Source: Duganella guangzhouensis (GTDB lineage Bacteria > Pseudomonadota > Gammaproteobacteria > Burkholderiales > Burkholderiaceae_D). From it: DNA of 64,000 bases. The translations under genes and the position numbers were made by a program. The stretch lies in assembly GCF_009674535.1 (NCBI RefSeq), contig NZ_WKJK01000020.1:1-64000 (forward strand). Reading direction: 5' to 3'. Below, piece by piece: positions 41,989-50,524 of the stretch (the first letter of the stretch is position 1; every line of letters begins with the position of its first letter). The notes under the pieces were generated by a model that did no database searches, had not been told where the DNA came from, and saw only the letters and a program-made list of their open reading frames with translations.

Positions 41989-44900
41989 TCAGTTATACAC
42001 CTCGCGCGTGTAGACCACCGGGCCGGGCCGGGATACGCCGGTGGTGACGGTGCCGCCGTTGATCATCGGCAAGTAGGGGATGTAGCTGTCGATCACGCTT
42101 TGCTTGAGCCGCACCAGCACCGAGCCGGATGCCTTGGGTGCGGCCAGCGAGAAGCTGCCCTTGCCGCCGCTGAATTGCAGTTTGCCGGCCACCAGTTGCA
42201 AAGTGGTGCAGCTGAGCGCGCCGGTGCAGGTGGCGTAGCTGCCATCGCTGGTGGCCAGCGGGATGGCGGCACCCACCACCGCGTTGCCCGCCGAGCTGAC
42301 CGGCGAGAACGTCGGGTTGAACAGGTAGGTGGCGGCGGCGCTGGAAAAGTACATTGCGCGCACCTCCACCGGCACCGCGCTGGTTGAGCTGCCGTAGGCA
42401 TTGTTGATCATCATGCCGCCGCTGACGATGGTCAGCGGCGCTTCCACCGCGCTGCTGCGAAGCGAGGTGGCGCCATCGGCATCAATCGCGCGCAGGAACA
42501 CGGTGGTCGGGCCGACGGCGGTGCCGGTGAAGGCCAGGATGGGCAGCACGACCACGTTGGGAGCGCCGAGGATTTGGCCGACGCCGCTGCTAAAGGTGAA
42601 GGCGGGCGTGGTGGTGAAGCTCAGATAGGGGGCGGCGGTAGTGCCGCCGGCCGCAGTCCAGGCGGACAGCGTGATGGCGCGCGAGACGTCGGCGCTGTCC
42701 GCGCTGACAGTCTTGAGCCGGTAGTTCTGCGAGATGGTGCTGCTGTCGCGGTAGGCGTTGACGGTCAGGAAGAAGCCTTGTTTGGAATACACAAAGCTGC
42801 CGCTGGTGTTGCCGGTGCAGGGATTGCTATAGCCGCCGACGTCGGTGCATTTCATCGGAATACCGCTGACCAGCACGGTGTCGAAGTGGTGCGGCACGAA
42901 GCGCAGATCTACTGTGCCCTTGGTGTTGAAGCCGGTGACGGTTTTGCCCAGGTAGTAGCTGCTGCTGTTGGTCAGCGCGGCGTTGAGCGTGATGGTGCCG
43001 GTTTCGGTGAAAGCCCACAGGCCGGCGTTGCCGCTGGTGCTGCTGCCGACGCCGCTGCTGATGGCGGCAAACGTGCCCTTGGTGATGTTGTTGACGCCAT
43101 CGCTGGGCAGCTTCAGGTTCTGGCTGATGATGAACGATTCCGCCGTGCTCTCGCGGCCGAAATTGGGTGTGACCGCGCCGCTGGTGTTGATGGCCGAGAC
43201 CTTGAGAGTGAAGGTGTCTGAAGCGCGCGCAAACGCGCCGTTCAGCAGTGACACCGGGCTGGTGGCGGTGGCGTCGATCTTGAACGACGCGGGCGCGGTG
43301 GTGAAGCTGGTGCTGCCGCTGGCGCCGTTGTTGCCACTGGTGTAGCTGGCCTGCAGGCTCATGGTGCCGACGTCGGCATAGGCCAGCGCCGGCGTGGCCA
43401 GGCCGTTGCCATCAAAGGTGACGTTGACGTTGGTGGTGCCGCCATTGCAGGCGACCGGGCTGCTGGCAATGCTGGGCGACATGGTGCCGCTGCTCGGATT
43501 GGTGTAGCCGCAGCTGAACTTGAGCGGCACGGTGCTGTTCTGCACCAGCGGCACGCAGCTCTTGGTGCTGTTGGCGCTGGCCTTCAGCGCCTGGATATTC
43601 AGCGTGGCGCTGGCCATCGACACATGGTCCGGCGCCGTCAGCACCAGGCCGCTGTCGCTGAAGGTCATGGCGCAGCTGCTGGTGTTGGGATTGGTGCTGG
43701 TGTTGAGGCAGGTGGTGGTGGCGCTGGTGGCCAGGTTGGTGGTGCCGGCGGCGGACTGGCTGACGGTGGCGGTGGTGGAACCGGTGAAGGTGACGCTGCC
43801 GCCGCCCGGTGTCAGCGTCACGGTGGTGGAACCGGTGTAGGTCGAGCTGCAGCTGGAGTTGGCGCAGGCGGTCAGGGTGACGCTCTGCGGCTGGCAGGTC
43901 AGCGCGCTGCCGCCGTGGGTGATCAGGATATGGTCGGCCACGCTGGGCGTGGCGGCGCCGCAGGTCGGCTGGTAGTTGGGATCGGCCTTGGTGACGCAGC
44001 TGCAACCGACCGCGCCGGTGCCGGTGCAGGTGATGGTCTTGCTGACGCTGTCGCCCCAGTCGATGTAAATGGAGTTGACGGCGGCGTTGCCGTTGATGAC
44101 GGCGCTGCTGGCGTGCTGGGTGACGTTGCGCGCCGTCAGGTCGCCGTTGATGGTGCTGCCCGAGGCCATGTCGACATCGCCGCTGATTTTGGTGGTGCCG
44201 TTGATGGTGGAGCCGGAGGCGCGCATGCTCAGCGAGCCGGCGGTGACGGTGCCGGTGACGATATCGCTGCTGCCGATGTCGAGCGAGGTGGTGGCGGTGA
44301 TGTCGCCCTTGACGGTGGAGCTGGACGAGCTGAGCGTGACCACCGGCGCGGTGATGTTGCCAGTCACCGTGCTGCCGGAAGCCAGCGTGAACGAGGTGCT
44401 GGCGTTGATGTTGCCGCTCAGCGTGACCGCCGAGGTGGTCGTGATGGTGGTGCCGCTGATGCTGCCGCTGACCGCAGTGCCGGAACCGAGGTCGATGGTG
44501 GTGGAGGAGACGATGTTGCCGCCGATGGTGGCCGGCGAACCGGTCTTGACCGCGTTGGCGTTGACATTGCCGTTGACCTTGATCGCCGAGCCCAGATCGG
44601 CGGTGCCGCTGACGGTCAGCGAGCCGGTGATGGTGGTGGCGGAGCCGGTGGTAATGCTGGCCGCGCTGACCGAGCCGGTAACGGTGGTGCTGGAGCCGAA
44701 GCTGATGGCGCCGCTGGCGCTGACGTTGCCGGTGATGTAGGTGGCCGAGCCGGCGGTGGTGATGGTGGCGGCGTTGACGTTGGCGGTGATGCTCTGGGTG
44801 CTGGCGCCCAGCTTGAAGTTGCCGCCGGCACTGATGGTGCCGCCACTGACGCTGAGGTTGTTGGAGGCGGACAGGTCGATGTTGTTGCTGCCGCTGGTCT

Positions 44901-45189
44901 GCAGTACCGCTGTGCCGCTCATGGTCAGCCCCTGGTTGTAGGCTGGCGCGAAGCTGCTGCTGACCACCACCGTGTAGCCGCTGGCGATGACGGCAAAGTC
45001 GCTGCTGCCGAGCGGGATGCTGGTGCAGCTATAGGTGCTGCCGCTGAGCGTGCAATTGCTGACGGCGCCGCCATTGAAGTTGACGTTGGCGGCGGCTGCG
45101 CTGCCGCTGTGGACCAGCAGCAGTAGCAGCGATAGCGCCGCCAGCGGGGCGGTGGCGCGGCGCAACATGGTCAAAACATTAAGCCACAC
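41989..45189 (-). CDS. MshQ-like DUF6701 protein with N-terminal beta-solenoid repeats
   Basis: 1066 residues. The GTG at 45189 is preferred because AAGGAC lies 6 bases upstream; the ATG at 45168 has none. A signal peptide (about 10-35) is followed, from about residue 90 to 390, by roughly 20-residue Ser/Thr/Gly/Val repeats (SGTVTGNI, GSSTTVTGSVSAASITTGS) resembling bactofilin/polymer-forming strands. Next are Cys-rich segments, Ig-like strands and the C-terminal DUF6701 region, as in MshQ of MSHA pilus loci. No other MSHA gene is adjacent. Probably a surface adhesin. Confidence 0.78.
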   Translation of the reverse strand: MWLNVLTMLRRATAPLAALSLLLLLVHSGSAAAANVNFNGGAVSNCTLSGSTYSCTSIPLGSSDFAVIASGYTVVVSSSFAPAYNQGLTMSGTAVLQTSGSNNIDLSASNNLSVSGGTISAGGNFKLGASTQSITANVNAATITTAGSATYITGNVSASGAISFGSSTTVTGSVSAASITTGSATTITGSLTVSGTADLGSAIKVNGNVNANAVKTGSPATIGGNIVSSTTIDLGSGTAVSGSISGTTITTTSAVTLSGNINASTSFTLASGSTVTGNITAPVVTLSSSSSTVKGDITATTSLDIGSSDIVTGTVTAGSLSMRASGSTINGTTKISGDVDMASGSTINGDLTARNVTQHASSAVINGNAAVNSIYIDWGDSVSKTITCTGTGAVGCSCVTKADPNYQPTCGAATPSVADHILITHGGSALTCQPQSVTLTACANSSCSSTYTGSTTVTLTPGGGSVTFTGSTTATVSQSAAGTTNLATSATTTCLNTSTNPNTSSCAMTFSDSGLVLTAPDHVSMASATLNIQALKASANSTKSCVPLVQNSTVPLKFSCGYTNPSSGTMSPSIASSPVACNGGTTNVNVTFDGNGLATPALAYADVGTMSLQASYTSGNNGASGSTSFTTAPASFKIDATATSPVSLLNGAFARASDTFTLKVSAINTSGAVTPNFGRESTAESFIISQNLKLPSDGVNNITKGTFAAISSGVGSSTSGNAGLWAFTETGTITLNAALTNSSSYYLGKTVTGFNTKGTVDLRFVPHHFDTVLVSGIPMKCTDVGGYSNPCTGNTSGSFVYSKQGFFLTVNAYRDSSTISQNYRLKTVSADSADVSRAITLSAWTAAGGTTAAPYLSFTTTPAFTFSSGVGQILGAPNVVVLPILAFTGTAVGPTTVFLRAIDADGATSLRSSAVEAPLTIVSGGMMINNAYGSSTSAVPVEVRAMYFSSAAATYLFNPTFSPVSSAGNAVVGAAIPLATSDGSYATCTGALSCTTLQLVAGKLQFSGGKGSFSLAAPKASGSVLVRLKQSVIDSYIPYLPMINGGTVTTGVSRPGPVVYTREVYN

Positions 45190-45258
45190 GGATTCGTCCT
45201 TGATTGACTGGGTGCCTGAATTATAGGCGCTCAGCTGGCGTTTCCGTGTGGCAGTTTT

Positions 45259-46866
45259 TTAACGTTTGACTTTGCCGAAGGCGTCGCCGGCCTTCCAGGT
45301 TTGCATTTTCGGCGCGTTGGCCACTTCGTAGCCCAGGTTGAGCGTGAATTGCGCCTGTTGCACCATGCCGGACAGATCCCAGTCGGCGTGGTATTCGTCG
45401 GACGGCTGGTGGTAGTCGTTCTTGAAGGCCACCAGACGGGCGCGGTTCTTGTCCTGGTCGGACACGAAGTCGAAGTAGCCGTCGCCGGAGAACACCGCCG
45501 AGCCCACGTTAAACGCCGGCACGCCGGCTTTGGCGAACGGGAAGTGGTCGGCGCGGAAGTAGGCGCCGGACAGGTCCGGCACCGCTGGCGCCAGTTTCAG
45601 GCCCATCTTCTTGGCCACCACGGCGGACGCTTCCAGCAGGCTGCTGCGCTCGGCGCCGGCGACGCCGATGTCGTGCGTCTTGCCGACGAAGTTCATGCTG
45701 TCCAGGTTGAGGTCGGCCGTGGTTTTGTTGAGTGGCCAGGCCGGGTTGCGGATGTAGGCGCTGCTGCCGAGGAAACCGGTCTCTTCGCCGGCCGGCCACA
45801 GGAACACCTGGGTGCGCTTGGCGGGATGCTGCACCGCCGCCTGCGCCATCGCCAGCAGCGCGGCCACGCCGGAGCCGTTGTCGATGGCGCCGTTCCAGAT
45901 ATTGTCGCCCTGCTTGTTCTCGTCGATGCCCAGATGGTCCCAGTGCGCCGAATAGACCACCGCTTCCGCCTTCAGCTTGGGATCGGTGCCGGGCACGATG
46001 CCGGCCACATTGAACTCCTCAATCTGGCGGATCTTGCTCTTCACTTCGGCGTGCAGTTTGACTTTCAGGTCGACCGGGCGGAAGTCGCGGCGCTCGGCGG
46101 CGGCGCGCAGCGTGTCGAGGTCGAAGCCGCTGGCGGCGAACAGCTGGCGCGCGGTGTCTTCCTGCAGCCAGCCCTCGATCGGGTTGCCGCTGCCGGCCAG
46201 GTGGAAGCGCTCGTGCGCGAAGCTGGTGGCCGGCACGCTCCAGGCGTAGGAGGCGGACGGCGTGGTGTGAATCAACAGCGCGCCGGCCGCGCCCTGGCGC
46301 ACCGCTTCCTCATACTTGTACATCCAGCGGCCGTAGTAGGTATAGGCTTTGCCGGCGAAGCGGTTGGGCTCTTCGGCGGTCGGCTGCGGGTCGTTGACCA
46401 TCATGACCAGGATCTTGCCCTTCATGTCGACGCCCTTGTAGTCATCCCAGTTTTCCTCCGGGGCGACGGCGCCGTAGCCGACGAACACCAGCGGCGCGTC
46501 GATGGTGATGTCTTCCTTGCCGCTCATGGTGCCGTAGACGATTTCGGTGCCGTTGGCCGGTGTCAGGACCTTGCCGTTATCGGCGTTGAAGCGGGTAAAG
46601 CTACCCGGCAGCAGCTTGGTGCCTTCGGCCTTGACCGGCTGGCGGTAGCCACCGCCGGCCAGTGGTTTGAGGCCGATGATGGCGGCCTGCGTTTCCAGAT
46701 AGCGCACGGTGAGGGCGCCGCCGCGCTGGCCGGTGCCGCGGCCTTCAAGCAGGTCGTCGGCCAGGAAGGACAGGTGGGCGCGCAGCGGCGCCTCGGCGAC
46801 GACGGGTTGCTGGGCGTGGGCTTGCAGCGCCAGTCCGGCGGCGAGGGCGATCAGTGGCAGACGCAT
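45259..46866 (-). CDS. Exported M28-family metallopeptidase with PA domain
   Basis: 535 residues. The signal peptide ends LALQAHAQQ. A PA insert (about 125-290) includes DAPLVFVGYGAVAPEENWDDYKGVDMKGKIL. The two-zinc site is formed by H (SAHWDHLG), D (GAIDNGSG), EE (AGEETGFLGS), D (NLDSMN) and H (YHQPSDEY), all present. It resembles aminopeptidases that remove N-terminal residues from extracellular peptides. GGAG precedes the ATG. It is divergent from the SDR gene. Confidence 0.93.
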   Translation of the reverse strand: MRLPLIALAAGLALQAHAQQPVVAEAPLRAHLSFLADDLLEGRGTGQRGGALTVRYLETQAAIIGLKPLAGGGYRQPVKAEGTKLLPGSFTRFNADNGKVLTPANGTEIVYGTMSGKEDITIDAPLVFVGYGAVAPEENWDDYKGVDMKGKILVMMVNDPQPTAEEPNRFAGKAYTYYGRWMYKYEEAVRQGAAGALLIHTTPSASYAWSVPATSFAHERFHLAGSGNPIEGWLQEDTARQLFAASGFDLDTLRAAAERRDFRPVDLKVKLHAEVKSKIRQIEEFNVAGIVPGTDPKLKAEAVVYSAHWDHLGIDENKQGDNIWNGAIDNGSGVAALLAMAQAAVQHPAKRTQVFLWPAGEETGFLGSSAYIRNPAWPLNKTTADLNLDSMNFVGKTHDIGVAGAERSSLLEASAVVAKKMGLKLAPAVPDLSGAYFRADHFPFAKAGVPAFNVGSAVFSGDGYFDFVSDQDKNRARLVAFKNDYHQPSDEYHADWDLSGMVQQAQFTLNLGYEVANAPKMQTWKAGDAFGKVKR

Positions 46867-46934
46867 ATTTTTAACTCCATGATGTGATGCGGAAGGCGAT
46901 AATCTTACTGTATATCGACAAAAACAGGAGACCT

Positions 46935-47726
46935 ATGGAAGTCATCATCATCACCGGCGCCTCGGATGGCATCGGAGCGGAGATCGCGCGTCAGCTGGCG
47001 CGTGGGCAGGGCGCCGGCGTGGCGCTGGTGCTGGCGGCGCGCAATGCGGCCATGCTGGAGCAGGTGGCGGCGCAGTGCGCGGCGGCCGGGGCGCAGACGC
47101 TGGTGGTACCGACCGACGTGGCGCAGCAGGCGCAGTGCGAGGCGCTGGTGCAGGCCTGCGTGGCGCGCTTCGGCCGCATCGATGCGCTGATCAACAACGC
47201 CGGCCGCTCGGCGCACGCGCTGTTCGAGGAGGTGACGGACCTCGGCTGGTACGAGGAGCTGATGCGGATTAATTTGTGGGGCAGTGTGTGGTGCACGCAT
47301 GCCGCGCTGCCGCAGCTGAAGCAGGCGCGCGGGCGGATCGTCGCGGTGTCGTCGCTGGCCGGGCTGGTGGGCGTGCCGGGACGCACCGCCTACAGCGCCA
47401 CCAAGTTCGCCATGGGCGGCTTCTTCGAGGCGCTGCGGGTGGAGCTGAAGCCGGCCGGCGTCAGCGTGACGACCGCGTATCCGGGCGTGGTGGCGACCCA
47501 GATCCGGCATCGCGGCTACAACGCCGCCGGTGGTCAGCTGGGTCACAGCAGCCTGAAGGAAGACAAGGCGATGTCGGTGGAAGAATGCGCGGCGCTGATC
47601 GTGTCCGGCATGCAGGCGCGCCGGCGCGAGGTGGTGATGTCGGCCAAGGGCAAGCTGGGCCGCTGGCTCAAACTGATCGCGCCGGGCCTGGTGGAAAAGA
47701 TGGCGCTGGCGGCGCTGAAAACGTGA
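46935..47726 (+). CDS. Short-chain dehydrogenase/reductase
   Basis: 263 residues from the ATG at 46935 (CAGGAG upstream). The cofactor motif is TGASDGIG, the structural motif is NNAG, and the catalytic residues are Ser (AVSSLAG) and YxxxK (YSATK). The C-terminal helices (LKLIAPGLVEKMALAALK) resemble the membrane-associated SDR group sometimes called DHRS7-like. Substrate unknown. Confidence 0.9.
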   Translation: MEVIIITGASDGIGAEIARQLARGQGAGVALVLAARNAAMLEQVAAQCAAAGAQTLVVPTDVAQQAQCEALVQACVARFGRIDALINNAGRSAHALFEEVTDLGWYEELMRINLWGSVWCTHAALPQLKQARGRIVAVSSLAGLVGVPGRTAYSATKFAMGGFFEALRVELKPAGVSVTTAYPGVVATQIRHRGYNAAGGQLGHSSLKEDKAMSVEECAALIVSGMQARRREVVMSAKGKLGRWLKLIAPGLVEKMALAALKT

Positions 47727-47833
47727 TTGTAAGAAATTGTAATTGGCGTCAACTAGGCTGTCGATGGCCGCGTTTTTTGCTCATGCGACACGGGAATTGT
47801 CCCGATGCCGAAAACCCCGAAAAAGGAAACATC

Positions 47834-48058
47834 ATGACCAAAGTAATCGCTTCTCTGATCGCCGGCCTGTTCGCAACCGCAGCATTCGCTCAAGCGCCTG
47901 CGACCCCTGCAGCAGCTCCAGAAGCCAAGCCTGCCGTGGAAAAAACCGAAGCGAAACCAGCCGCCAAGAAAAAAACTCACAAGGCCAAAAAAGAATCCAA
48001 AACTGCGGAAGTGGCACCAACCGCCGCAGCACCAGCAGCACCAGCAGCAAGCAAGTAA
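47834..48058 (+). CDS. Small exported Ala/Lys/Pro-rich protein (tandem copy 1)
   Basis: 74 residues. The signal peptide is MTKVIASLIAGLFATAAFAQA. The mature part is almost only Ala, Pro, Lys, Glu and Thr (EKTEAKPAAKKKTHKAKKES) and ends PAAPAASK. It is clearly related to the next gene. AAAGGAAAC precedes the ATG. Composition resembles acid-shock (Asr-like) or histone-like tails. The function is unknown; it may buffer charge in the periplasm. Confidence 0.75.
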   Translation: MTKVIASLIAGLFATAAFAQAPATPAAAPEAKPAVEKTEAKPAAKKKTHKAKKESKTAEVAPTAAAPAAPAASK

Positions 48059-48106
48059 GCAGTTAATTAACGATATAAACCATATAAATCACTAGAGGAT
48101 TGAATC

Positions 48107-48334
48107 ATGAAAAAAGTAATCGCTACCCTGGTTGTTGGTCTGTTCGCTTCCGCTGCTTTCGCTCAAGCTCCAGCCGCTTCGGCATCCGCTTCCGCCACCG
48201 CTGCAGCGCCTGCCGCTTCGGCACCAGCCGCCAAGAAGGCCGCCAAGCATCATAAGAAAGAAAAAGCCGCCGCCGCATCGGCATCGGCTTCCGCATCGGC
48301 CCCTGCAGCTTCGGCTCCAGCCGCCAGCAAGTAA
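48107..48334 (+). CDS. Small exported Ala/Ser/Lys-rich protein (tandem copy 2)
   Basis: 75 residues. The signal peptide is MKKVIATLVVGLFASAAFAQA. The mature part has alternating Ala/Ser blocks around a basic core (KKAAKHHKKEKAAA) and ends PAASAPAASK, the same C-terminus as copy 1. AGAGGA precedes the ATG. Copy 1 ends 48 bases upstream, so the two are probably co-transcribed. A hairpin at 48390 follows. Confidence 0.75.
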   Translation: MKKVIATLVVGLFASAAFAQAPAASASASATAAAPAASAPAAKKAAKHHKKEKAAAASASASASAPAASAPAASK

Positions 48335-48389
48335 TTAAGCCTCGGGCTTGACGTATCGCCCCGGACCCTTCGGGCCTGGGCGGTGCAAG

Positions 48390-48420
48390 AGGAAAGACGG
48401 ATTCCAACTCCGTCTTTCCT
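48390..48420. terminator. Hairpin between convergent genes
   Basis: AGGAAAGACGGA and TCCGTCTTTCCT form a perfect 12-bp stem with a 7-base loop. The T-tract is weak on the plus strand. It probably ends the small-protein transcript and the convergent hydrolase transcript. Confidence 0.65.
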
Positions 48421-48437
48421 GCATTGCGTTTACCACA

Positions 48438-49418
48438 TCAGCGATTCAGTTCCTCCAGCAGCGCGCGATGGAAAGCCACGGGGTCTTCCATCTGCGGCGC
48501 GTGCCCCATGCCCTTGAATTCCACCAGCCGCGCATTAGGAATCTTCTGCGCGGTTTCCTTGCCCAGCACGTTGTAGTGGCCGATCTTGGCCTTCACTTCG
48601 GGCGGCGCCATGTCCTTGCCGATGGCGGTGGTGTCGGCGTCACCGATCAGCAACGTGGTTGGCACCTTCAGCAGCGGGAACTCGTAGACCACCGGCTGGG
48701 TGAAGATCATGTCGTAGATCAGCGCCGAATTCCACGCCACCACCTTTTTGCCGGGTCCGTTGTTCAGGCCGGCCAGCATGTCGACCCATTTCTCGTATTC
48801 CGGTTTCCAGGTGCCGCCGTAGTAGGTGGCGCGCTCGTAGGCGCGCACGCTGTCGGCCGACAGCTTCAGCTCGCGCTGATACCAGGTGTCGACGCCGGGC
48901 GAGGGCACGCCCAGCGCCTTCCAGTCTTCCAGCCCGATCGGGTTGACCATCACCAGCTTGGCCACCGCGTCCGGATACATCAACGCGTAGCGCGTGGCCA
49001 GCATGCCGCCGGTGGAGTGGCCGACCAGAATCGCCTGCTGGACGCCGATGCTCTTCAGCAGGCCGTTGGTGTTGGCGGCCAGTTGCTGGAACGAGTACTG
49101 ATAATGCTCCGGCTTGGACGAGGCGCAGAAGCCGATCTGGTCCGGCGCCACCACGCGGTAGCCGGCCTTGGTCAGTTCGGTGATGGTCTGCTCCCAGGTG
49201 GCGCCGCAGAAGTTTTTGCCGTGCAGGAGGACGGCGGTTTTGCCGTTGGCGTTAGCGGTCGGCGCCACGTCCATATACGCCATCTGCAGATTCAGACCTT
49301 GCGAGGTGAAGCTGTATTTCTGCACCGGGTGCGGGTAGGTAAAACCTTCCAGCTGCGGGCCATAAGTGGCGGCGGACGCCGAACCGGCAAGCAGGGCGGC
49401 GGTGAGCAGGATGCGCAT
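48438..49418 (-). CDS. Exported alpha/beta hydrolase
   Basis: 326 residues from the ATG at 49418 (CGGAG upstream). The signal peptide is MRILLTAALLAGSASA. The oxyanion motif is LLHGKNFCG, the nucleophile elbow is GHSTGG, the acid is in LLIGDADTTAIG, and the His is in GMGHAPQMEDP. An Arg/Trp-rich cap lies between (about 175-250). It resembles haloalkane-dehalogenase/epoxide-hydrolase-like or proline-iminopeptidase-like esterases. Substrate unknown. Confidence 0.87.
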   Translation of the reverse strand: MRILLTAALLAGSASAATYGPQLEGFTYPHPVQKYSFTSQGLNLQMAYMDVAPTANANGKTAVLLHGKNFCGATWEQTITELTKAGYRVVAPDQIGFCASSKPEHYQYSFQQLAANTNGLLKSIGVQQAILVGHSTGGMLATRYALMYPDAVAKLVMVNPIGLEDWKALGVPSPGVDTWYQRELKLSADSVRAYERATYYGGTWKPEYEKWVDMLAGLNNGPGKKVVAWNSALIYDMIFTQPVVYEFPLLKVPTTLLIGDADTTAIGKDMAPPEVKAKIGHYNVLGKETAQKIPNARLVEFKGMGHAPQMEDPVAFHRALLEELNR

Positions 49419-49527
49419 GCGGGTACTCCGGGTAAGTAAAACACTTACTATAATCGAAGCCCCGAATCGGCGTGCGCGCGGTCCTGCGCTTGAGCTTGTC
49501 AAGGCGATGGGGTCATCACCCCATACC

Positions 49528-49782
49528 TCAGCTGAATAGGGTTTCTCGGAAGAAGAACATTGTGGCGAAGATTACACCTAGACAGACCCCCGCCGAGAAT
49601 GTCGTCCCTTTCAGGCTATGAAACCAGGGCAGCATGCCGAGGCCGCCGATAAAACAGAACATCACAAAAATAAGCCCGTAACCTGGCAGGTAGTTGAGCA
49701 CCAATACATTCGCAACCAGCGTGACCACTAGCGACAGGGTAAACAAGCGCAGAAAGCCGTACATTTTTTCATTGGCAAACAT
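49528..49782 (-). CDS. Hypothetical three-helix membrane protein
   Basis: 84 residues from the ATG at 49782, chosen because GGAGGAG lies just upstream. There are three hydrophobic segments (about 12-30, 36-52, 62-78). There is no charged motif or cysteine pair, and I do not recognise a family. It stands alone between the exported hydrolase and a repeat element. Confidence 0.65.
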   Translation of the reverse strand: MFANEKMYGFLRLFTLSLVVTLVANVLVLNYLPGYGLIFVMFCFIGGLGMLPWFHSLKGTTFSAGVCLGVIFATMFFFRETLFS

Positions 49783-49903
49783 TTCACTCCTCCTTTTTCT
49801 CAGGATAAGCCGCACAGACTCTGCGTCTACCAACTTGCGCTATACGGGCAGATATAGGGCATGAATGGTAAAAAACATGGTGTCAGTGATCGCGCCTCCG
49901 TTG

Positions 49904-49985
49904 CCGTCATTCCGGCGCAGGCCGGAATCCATAGGTCAGAAGGGTGCCTGCGAAGTATGGATTCCCGCTTTCGCGGGAATGACGG
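49904..49985. repeat. Nested inverted-repeat (REP/NEMIS-like) element
   Basis: The outer arms CCGTCATTCC and GGAATGACGG enclose ATGGATTCC/GGAATCCAT. Within these are two small hairpins (ATTCCGGC/GGCCGGAAT and ATTCCCGC/GCGGGAAT). GTCATTCCCGCGAAAGCGGGAAT is a widespread intergenic repeat motif in betaproteobacteria. It lies in a 229-base gene-free gap between two small membrane-protein genes. Confidence 0.8.
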
Positions 49986-50011
49986 CTACTGGCGGGCTGC
50001 AGGCGCTGCAT

Positions 50012-50275
50012 TTACATTGAAAAAAGTCGATATGTGAGAAGGACTAGCGCCGCTACGATAATGGCAATGCCGCAATAGGTTGCCGCCATCATGAACTTGC
50101 CTTCCGGATTGCCTTCTTTGCTGAGCCTGGAGTAATAGGCCCAGGCATCTCCGGGCTCATACGCTTTTTTCTTGCGATGCTTGTAGTCGATGATTTGAAT
50201 CGGTATGCCAAGTACCACGGTGAACAACACCACTGCGATTTGAATAAATATCATTTTTTCCGATGATAGTTGCAT
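50012..50275 (-). CDS. Hypothetical small two-helix membrane protein
   Basis: 87 residues. One helix (about 8-28) is followed by a basic-acidic cytoplasmic stretch (YKHRKKKAYEPGDAW, SRLSKEGNPEGK) and a second helix (about 66-84). An internal ATG at 50254 with GGAA upstream could be the true start (MIFIQIAVV). Family unknown. The 249 bases between this start and the helicase start hold no other gene I can support. Confidence 0.6.
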   Translation of the reverse strand: MQLSSEKMIFIQIAVVLFTVVLGIPIQIIDYKHRKKKAYEPGDAWAYYSRLSKEGNPEGKFMMAATYCGIAIIVAALVLLTYRLFSM

Positions 50276-50524
50276 TCATACGTTTGGCGTCTGGCTGACG
50301 TATCCTGGATTAAGGAACAAAGTTCGCCGGCTGGCGATTTGGCAAGAATAGCATTTTACGCAAGTGAATAGTTCACGCTTGGTCACGGCGCGGCCGGAGG
50401 CGTGCGAAAAGCTGGCATTTCGGCGTCAAATCACGTAAAAAAACGCTAGTTGGGTCAAGACAGAGTAAACTACGGGCAATTTCTTTCGCAATTAGGCGAT
50501 TCGAACAATTTTGTGAGTGACGCC

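Noticed and set aside
43624-45126. Plus-strand Gly/Ala/Asp-rich frame inside the DUF6701 gene
   Set aside because: Repetitive Ser/Thr codons on the minus strand read as Gly/Ala/Val repeats on the other; not a real RTX-like or PE-PGRS-like protein.
47765-47780. Sigma-54-like TGGC...TTGC before the small Ala/Lys-rich proteins
   Set aside because: The boxes are separated by 8 bases instead of 7, so GG and GC are 13 apart; the element is strict on this spacing.
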